Positions 57,812 through 64,000 of a DNA stretch of 64,000 nucleotides are shown here, one piece after another; positions within the stretch are counted from its first letter, which is position 1, and every line of letters begins with the position of its first letter. The stretch is taken from positions 124,262 through 188,261 of the forward strand of contig JACVRA010000200.1 of assembly GCA_019828545.1 (NCBI GenBank), read 5' to 3'. The DNA is from Paracamarosporium sp. OC-R06-R3 (lineage: Eukaryota; Ascomycota; Dothideomycetes; Pleosporales; Didymosphaeriaceae). The translations under genes and the position numbers were made by a program. Under the pieces are notes generated by a model. That model searched no databases. It had not been told where the DNA came from and saw only the letters and a program-made list of their open reading frames with translations.

Positions 57812-59647
57812 CTATAATGTTCCAGGCTGCTCTGCGTAGGTCCAAGAGGCCAACCCCATCTGTTCAAGACTGGCTTGATCGAATATATCCCAAGAGTTGT
57901 CTGCATTAAACTCTGTGTACTGTTGTTGGGGCAGGGCGTTTGGATTGGGCGTGTTGACTCTTTCAAGATTACCTTCGAGTCGAGCGATGAGTTTCGCGTG
58001 TAGCAATGGCTTCGGATCGTTCATTTGTTTCAGTTTATCCAGGTGCACTCTGATAGTGTTGAGATCTATTGCGGTTTAGCCAGAAAATCATATTCCACTT
58101 GTTGGAGACTGTACCGTCCGGCTCGCCAGCATTGCCCTCGATGCCTTGCAATAGAATCAGGGCGGCCCACGTAATCATTACCAGGTCCCAGTTGGACCAG
58201 ATCGTTTCATCCTGCAAGTGGAGTTTGATGGTCGCGCGTGCCGACAGAAGTAGTTCGCGTTGTTCCTTCGGTGTAACGCTATTAGACCAAAGATCACAGC
58301 CTCTAGCTGTATGATAGACAGATAGAACGACCATGCGGTGTAACACATACTGACGGAATACTAAATTGCGGTTGCGTTGTGAGTCTTCGAATGCGTTACT
58401 GAATTCTTCTAGCCACTCGTCCAGCTGTCTTGCCCAATCTCTAATTACAGCCGCGTCGATAGCCCCAAATGAAGATGTAAGGTTCAGTTCTATCGCTTGG
58501 TCGTTTTGAAAGCAGGACCAAATGGTAGGCAATCCTCGCCCTGTGAAGTGGGTGAGACCTGTGTGCATCATGCGCGACAACCTGTACAGCTGGTCGCGGT
58601 GCGAAGTCTGCAAACGGGGTAAAGGTGATTCGATTGGTATGACGGGGCACGATAAATGAAGGGAGGCGTGCTCAAGGTCAACGATTTGAACACCGCTGAA
58701 GAGTCTTCGCCACTCCCTCGATGTTTCCTCAACACGAGGTGGACAATGCTCCAGGATCAAGCGATAGGCAACCGATATCCAAATACCAGTTTCGCGAATG
58801 CTGGCTTCATTCAACAAACCAGCTAGTACGATGCCTAGCACAGTCTGAAACGCCCATTCCTCAATTGCGCAACCATTATCATGCGGTTTTCCGAAAACAC
58901 TGTCCGGGATGAGGAGTTGCGCAATAGCGTTGGTGAGTACTTGAAAATAACTTGAAGAAAGCTCCGCTGTCTCTGCAGGGCCACGGGTGCTCGAACAATA
59001 CAGAATAGAAGCCAAAAGTAATGGTTGAGGGGAGGAAAAAGTCTGCTTTCTGGGCATGAAATGCAACCCAGGCATTCTGTCATGAAATGACAGCCAGAGA
59101 TGGCCTACTGTATTTCGGTGCCACACTGTAGACGGCATTGACATGGTTGTGCAGCTTTTCTTCAGAACAGCAAGCGCCTCCCACAACGCATCAAAACCGC
59201 CGAATTTAGGTAATATATCATCGGGAATATCTTCAATAACACGAGAAGCGCTTTCTCGAACCACGTCCTGACTATGGATGCCAAGCAGCTCTTCGATGAC
59301 TTGTAGTCGTTGGACCACGTTGTTCTTGAAGTTGGTATCCACCTTCTCGCTCTGCAGGAGGTCTGCAATGCTAGCTGCATTGGCTCTTGGTACGAATATA
59401 CATGGCATTCCGGCACGGTGACATCTCCGACACGCGTCGCCCTTTCCTGGTATGCATTTCATCTTTTGTTTCCGGCAATTAACTTGATCACAAGATCTGT
59501 CAGCACGTGTTTGCACTAAGGGCCCTGTCCCAATGTGGCCCACTCACTACACGCTTTTCGAGCCTTGGGCTCAAGCTCTGAGTTCCCTCTGGGAGACGAA
59601 ACCCCAGCTCCACGTGTCGGCCTAGAAGCGTCGTCCCGCGTTGACAT
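57812..59647 (-). CDS. Zn2Cys6 transcription factor within the amino-sugar locus
   Basis: Exons 59647-59548, 59482-58115 and 58065-57812 give 573 residues. Splicing of the first intron assembles the zinc cluster KACINCRKQKMKC...CRRCHRAGMPC, with Cys at 33, 36, 43, 51, 54 and 61 (CX2CX6CX7CX2CX6C). The unspliced frame would give a wrong C-X4-C spacing. The middle is a helical fungal regulatory domain with WAFQTVLGIVLAGLLNEASI and SRMMHTGLTHF. The last exon encodes an acidic, Asn/Gln-bearing C-terminus that may be an activation region. The gene is divergent from the hexokinase (281 nt) and convergent with the deaminase, so it is the natural candidate regulator of both. Confidence 0.87.
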
Positions 59648-59928
59648 TTCGCCGGTGAATGCACGTTCCGGAGCGATTGACCGGACTTTTGCGATATATC
59701 TAGATCCAGAGTCGGCCCTTCTCGCATTCTAAAATAGGAAGGTCCTTGCTAGTCCGCGTTGATGATCCCCAACATCTATTAGCGCCGATAGCAATGTCGG
59801 CCATGACCGGCGAAAGCACCGGACCTCCATCAATGAGCATTGCATGGCGCAACTGGGGAGGAGGTAGATCGGTACAATGGTTTTCTTAAATTTAGTCTCT
59901 GGCGGCTGCACGAGCAATACTGCCTACT
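59648..59928. promoter_or_regulatory. Shared divergent promoter, Zn2Cys6 regulator / hexokinase
   Basis: These 281 nt separate the two start codons. ACCGG/CCGG words are dense: GCCGGTGAA, TTCCGGAGC, GACCGGACTT at 59679-59688, and TGACCGGCGAAAGCACCGGACC at about 59803-59824. The spacing suggests several zinc-cluster half-sites serving both genes. Confidence 0.45.
59679..59688. promoter_or_regulatory. Candidate regulatory site GACCGGACTT (second copy)
   Basis: Identical to the 10-mer at 56495-56504. It lies 32 nt upstream of the regulator ATG and about 240 nt upstream of the kinase ATG. Confidence 0.4.
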
Positions 59929-61575
59929 ATGCCACCACCTGACAGCGACAATGCGAGATTTTCCCAATCACTGGTCCAGGATCTCTTGGGACAATTCAGT
60001 CTGGGTCCCGACAATGTGCGCAACATCACTCAACATTTTGTCCAGCAGATGAGTGAGTCAGAAATGCAAGGCAGTATGTACTGTTTCTGATTGGCAGCAG
60101 AAGATGGGTTAACCCACTCCAGGCCGTGGCAATTACCTACATACGTGTATCGCATTCCAGATGGCTCTGAGAAGGGGACATTTCTTGCGGTTGATCTCGG
60201 CGGGACCAATTGTCGAATCTGTCTTGTGGATTTGCTCGGAGATTCGACATATAAGGTGGTGCAGACGAAGCAGACCGTACCCGAACATCTCCGAATCAAC
60301 CCTAGGTATAAGCCGTTGTTCAGATTCATAGCCGAAGCTATCTCCACCTTCTTGGACTACCACGAACTCCGCCCTCAAGCTGATCGTGCTGCCCACATTC
60401 GACTTGGCTTCACTTTCAGTTTCACGTGTGAACAGACATCGATATCACAAGGAACTTTAATACAATGGGACAAAGGATGGGATATCTCGGAAGCGATAGG
60501 AAAAGATCCATGTGCAATGCTACAGGAGTCTATCGATGAAATGAAGCTCCCAGTCCACGTTTCCGCCCTGGCAAATGACAGTGTTGGGACGCTGCTATCT
60601 AGAGCATATTCGTCTCAAGAGATTGGTTCGACTTTAGCGGGCATGATCATTGGCACCGGTACAAATGCAGCTTATATCGAAAGCTTGCGCAACGTTCCAA
60701 GACTTGGAAAGACGGGAGCGAGACTGATCCACGAGTCGATCGTCATCAATACCGAGTGGGGCTGCTTTGATGATGAGCTTCAGGTACTACCAACAACAGA
60801 GTTTGACCGCGACTTAGACAATGGTTCGATTAATCCTGGGAATCAGCAACTGGAGAAAAGGGTATCCGGCATGTACCTCGGCGAACTTATGCGCCTAGTG
60901 ATCTTGCACTGCCACAATGAAGGGATTTTTAAGATGGTCGTGAGTGATGCATCGCCGTGCAACCGGCAATATGGCCTCGACAGCTCATTCTTATCGCTGC
61001 TAACAACAAATGTTGGTGCCCACCGGACGGAGGTCATCAAAGCCATTGAGGGATTACTGTTGGTCCAAAACGTAACGTCAAACGATGCACAGATCATGCA
61101 GCACTTAGCAGATGCCATAGCGAAGCGCGCAGCACGCTTAGCAGGCTCAGCGTTGGCAGCCATCATCATTCAATCTGCTCGCGTATCCCACCCTTGGTCA
61201 GCGAAGCATACCGTTCAGGTCACCAATGTAAAAACTCATTGTGAATACATCAAAAAATCAAATAATCGAAGGACAGGTTGCGGAATTTTCGCAAGGATTG
61301 CCGAGCGCTTCAAGAGATCAGCAATCATTCCAACTCAGCCAAAAATGGCTCGGGAAGAGGCGCTCATCAGTAAGGCAGGGGAGAATATCATTGATATTGG
61401 CGTTGATGGCTCACTTATCGAGCTTTATCCAGGATTTGAAGCGTATATGCGCAGTGCGCTGCGCGATGTCCCGGAAATAGGGATAGAAGGCGAAAGAAGA
61501 GTAAGGATGGGATTGGCGAGGGATGGATCTGGTGTAGGCGCAGCACTAATGGCGAATGCAGCAATTTTGATATGA
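59929..61575 (+). CDS. Hexokinase-family sugar kinase, candidate GlcNAc kinase
   Basis: Exons 59929-60052 and 60098-61575 give 533 residues. ATP-loop 1 is FLAVDLGGTNCR (about 70-81), the sugar-binding part is LGFTFSFTCEQTSISQGTLIQWDKGWD, and ALANDSVGTLLSRAY contains the catalytic Asp. GMIIGTGTNAAYIE and IDIGVDGSLIELYPGFE complete the nucleotide site. The P of the usual SFP(V/C)EQ is Thr. Between ALAAIIIQSAR and IIDIGVDGS there are about 50 more residues than usual for hexokinases, basic and poorly structured. A 156-nt in-frame segment (61183-61338) bounded by GTATCC and CTCAG could be an unrecognised intron. The location next to the deaminase suggests GlcNAc or GlcN phosphorylation rather than general glycolysis. 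Confidence 0.88.
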
Positions 61576-61910
61576 CCTGAATTACTTATGGCTACAGCTC
61601 TGGAGCCTGATATATATATGATATAAGATATCTTCTACACATATGTCTCAGTCATGTAATAATCACAGCAATGCCTTCACATTGCCAACGTTGTTGTGTT
61701 CTCTTCAAGTAGAGGGTTACTCTCCGATGTGTCATCTTTGCTTTAAACACAGTATTGCCTAAGACACAAAAGTCTTAAGGTAGTCCTAAATGCCCTCTGT
61801 TATAGATGCGAGCACATGGTGTTACTCTTATACCATTCAAGGCACGAAACCAAATTTTGATTTTCCAATAATACGCTTCCCAAGGCCCGCGTGAAGACAA
61901 TAACCCAATT
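61576..61910. other. Intergenic region between convergent genes
   Basis: 3' flanks of the hexokinase (+) and the rhodopsin-fold gene (-). A TATATATATGATATAAGATATC stretch at about 61610-61631 is AT-rich. No coding sequence was seen. Confidence 0.5.
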
Positions 61911-63532
61911 TTACAACACCTCAACTTCAGTCGTCTTCATAATTCCTTTGTGTAACGGCAGGATACTTTCATCACTCTCCGCTGCGCGACTCGCCCTGCT
62001 TCTGTGGCCAAGGTATGCAACTGCGCCCTCCTTGTAACCCTCTTCAAGGCTATCAAGTGCGCTTTTCGAACGGCTACCCTTCATTTCATCCATTGCATAT
62101 GATTGATTTGTACCACTACGATCTTGCTGTTTCAAGTAGCCGTTTGAGTGTAGTGGTCGGGAGCGGGGCCCGCTATTAGCGTAGCGAGAACCGTACGCCT
62201 CACCGGATGTGAGAGCGGAGACGACGCCGAAGAATCCTGCAAAGAGAGGTTTGAGTGTTGGTAGGCATGCGGCCGTAATACCGACGTTGCATTCGATTCT
62301 GATTCGAGATTAGTAGTGACAACAAGTATTGAGGAGGAGCGGGAGCGACGAACTGTTGCCAGATGTAGTACCAAGCGCCTTCGCCCGACCAATCTTTTTC
62401 GTCAAAGAAATGGTATTGAAGAGGTATTTTGTAGACAGCTGTTCCGCAGGCACTGAAGGCTATTAGTTCCGATCTTGAGCATCGGCTAGTCCTGTGAAAG
62501 GCGTACAAAAGACCCAGTCCTAAGACGATGCACAACGATATCCTAGTTCGAAGGTTGGTTTGCAGCTTCCAGATCATGGGAATAGGCATTATGGCCAGGA
62601 GCAGATCGGTGAATAGATTGAACGCTGACTTCCTTATTAGCAGTGGTAGCTTGCGTGTGTACTTTCTGGGTGTAGAAAAAGCGTACTCGAATTCCAAACG
62701 CCAGTATTTCTGAATGTTGTGGATGAGTAGCACTTGGCCGTCCTGATCTTGTAAGCGTTTTTGTCGTATCTGGTTGTAAACCGTGTCTCACCCCATTGGA
62801 GGCCGCAAGGTAAAATCCCAGGCCGCCGCCACAGGGATGCATTGTAAAATGAGCGAGAGGACAGATCCAATCGCAAACAGAACAAGGACCACTATGAAAT
62901 GCTTTTTTAGCGCAAGTTCGACAGCTATGAGTTTTCGGCTCACCCATAATAGTATACAGCACCCATCGCCATACGCGGCGGTGATCCACCAGCCGAAGCA
63001 GGAAGCAAGCAATGGAGAGCTTAATGCTAGCGTACGCAATGACCATCAACCACGAGTACCACCAAGCTACCCGGAAAAACTTGCTCATATTTTCAGGATG
63101 AACATAGCTGAAGTATTCGACGTGGTGGCCAACTCCCAGGCTCACAAGTCTTGTGAAGAGAGCGAAGCACGTCGCGCTGAGCACCTAGAGCAATCAGCAC
63201 TGACTGATTTCTGGCGAAAAAGTGAATATCGAACGATAATGTACACACCGCTGCAATCATCATAATCCAATCTCCACGCAGTCAGTGTGAGCCATTGATT
63301 TGGGGCGAGCAAACATACCGTCAGTACCGAAACTCTTCCGCATGATAGCCCTGACATACACACGCATCAAAATGGTCAACATCGCAAGACTAAATAGCGT
63401 CCCGTTAACTGCCATCATTTTGGGGGCATCATTCTCCTCCAAATACGCTGTTGAAGGGGGTGGCGGCAGAGAGAACGCTTCCTGCCTTGCAGAAAGCGTA
63501 CGGATCATCCTTACCGCCCGAGCGATCGACAT
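61911..63532 (-). CDS. SAT4/PTH11-type (fungal rhodopsin-fold) seven-TM membrane protein
   Basis: My model has eight exons: 63532-63319, 63271-63249, 63184-62944, 62891-62792, 62742-62687, 62624-62507, 62452-62354 and 62298-61911, about 412 residues. The phases close and junctions restore family motifs: TFGTD-like SFGTDDW at the first, and WQQIECNVGITAACLPTLKPLF at the last. KCYSSTTFRNTGVWNSTFNLFTDLLLA and IMPIPMIWKLQ are classic SAT4-domain sequence. The intron at 62506-62453 is 54 nt and stop-free, so retention would only insert 18 residues; family similarity favours removal. The cytosolic C-terminal tail is charged. PTH11 relatives act in sensing, but many SAT4 proteins have no known role. 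The start may be 63532 or the in-frame Met at 63508. Confidence 0.82.
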
Positions 63533-64000
63533 AGAAAATAATAACAGAAAAGGTTATGGATGTCAATCTTTGACCAGAAACGAAGTTCTTGTGCGACATG
63601 ATAACTATGCACATGATTGTCAGAACAGTTTCCCAACCGATGGAGACGAAGGGGCACGGTAGAAGTGGAATTTTAAGGATTCCATGCAGGTGCAGGAATA
63701 AAGTTCCGTGTTTCTTCGCCAAAAGGAAATTTCTAAGAGAGTCGGCTGGCCCACCCGGAGTGGGATGGTGTCAGTGCGTACAGGTTTCAGTTGATGAGCC
63801 GCAGCTTGGTTCTATACAGCCGTGTATTGGACGAAATTATTCCCCGGCAGTCACTCAGCAAATAGCCACACGTTTATGAAGATGCATATCATGCAACAAT
63901 ATGCGGAAATAGAGAACATGACAATCCTTCCCCTATACACGAACCATGACCCGCTACCTTGGAATCATTTTGTATCGCTGCGAAAGCCTCTCGTCTTCTT
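63533..64000. other. Right-edge region, no supported gene
   Basis: Promoter side of the SAT4-type gene. An ATG at about 63950 opens a frame that runs off the window (MTRYLGIILYRCES), but too little is visible to call a gene. Confidence 0.4.

Noticed and set aside
1..64000. CRISPR array or prokaryotic mobile element
   Set aside because: No regularly spaced repeats, and gene structure is clearly eukaryotic with introns.

Overview
The window is nuclear DNA of a filamentous ascomycete (Pezizomycotina). Almost every gene carries short introns of about 44-110 nt with GTRAGT-type donors, CTAAC/CTGAC-like branch points and YAG acceptors. The families are typically fungal: Zn2Cys6 regulators, an AA9 polysaccharide monooxygenase, fasciclin and SOD5-like GPI proteins, a UstYa-type protein, DUF3433 and a SAT4/PTH11-type rhodopsin-fold protein. 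The LPRELRD-type F-box-like genes resemble families expanded in Dothideomycetes, so I lean to that class. This is inference from family content; no rRNA or other marker is present. Exon models were built by hand from splice signals, reading phase and family motifs.

Layout. 1-1.15 kb: 3' part of an SCP2-type thiolase. 3.9-10.5 kb: a kelch-repeat membrane protein with a 12-nt microexon, an alpha/beta hydrolase and a two-domain fasciclin protein. 11.5-19.4 kb: an F-box-like gene, an atypical SDR, a conserved His...Asn-Cys protein and a sugar-type MFS transporter. 21-26.1 kb: AA9 LPMO, a dialkylglycine-decarboxylase-like aminotransferase, and a broken paralogue of the F-box-like gene. 26.1-29.9 kb: a gene desert with a GC-rich island, an inverted repeat and splice-like remnants. 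29.9-36.2 kb: Cu-only SOD-like protein, an orphan Cys-rich protein, DUF924 and a UstYa-family protein. 36.7-41.3 kb: a large DUF3433 membrane protein. 41.3-43.5 kb: an AT-rich gap. 43.5-49 kb: Zn2Cys6 factor, metallo-beta-lactamase-fold protein and an MCT-type transporter. 51.7-56 kb: a secreted six-hairpin-glycosidase-like protein and an APC permease, divergently arranged. 56.7-61.6 kb: glucosamine-6-phosphate deaminase, Zn2Cys6 regulator and hexokinase. 61.9-63.5 kb: SAT4/PTH11-type membrane protein.

How genes may work together. The clearest functional group is 56.7-61.6 kb. A NagB-type deaminase and a hexokinase-fold sugar kinase flank a Zn2Cys6 regulator, which is convergent with the deaminase and divergent from the kinase. 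This looks like a compact amino-sugar (GlcNAc) utilisation module. The deaminase promoter and the divergent regulator/kinase promoter share an identical 10-mer, GACCGGACTT, plus several ACCGG elements. Other neighbours are single metabolic, secreted or transport genes with no obvious shared pathway. The UstYa-type gene has no visible RiPP precursor beside it.
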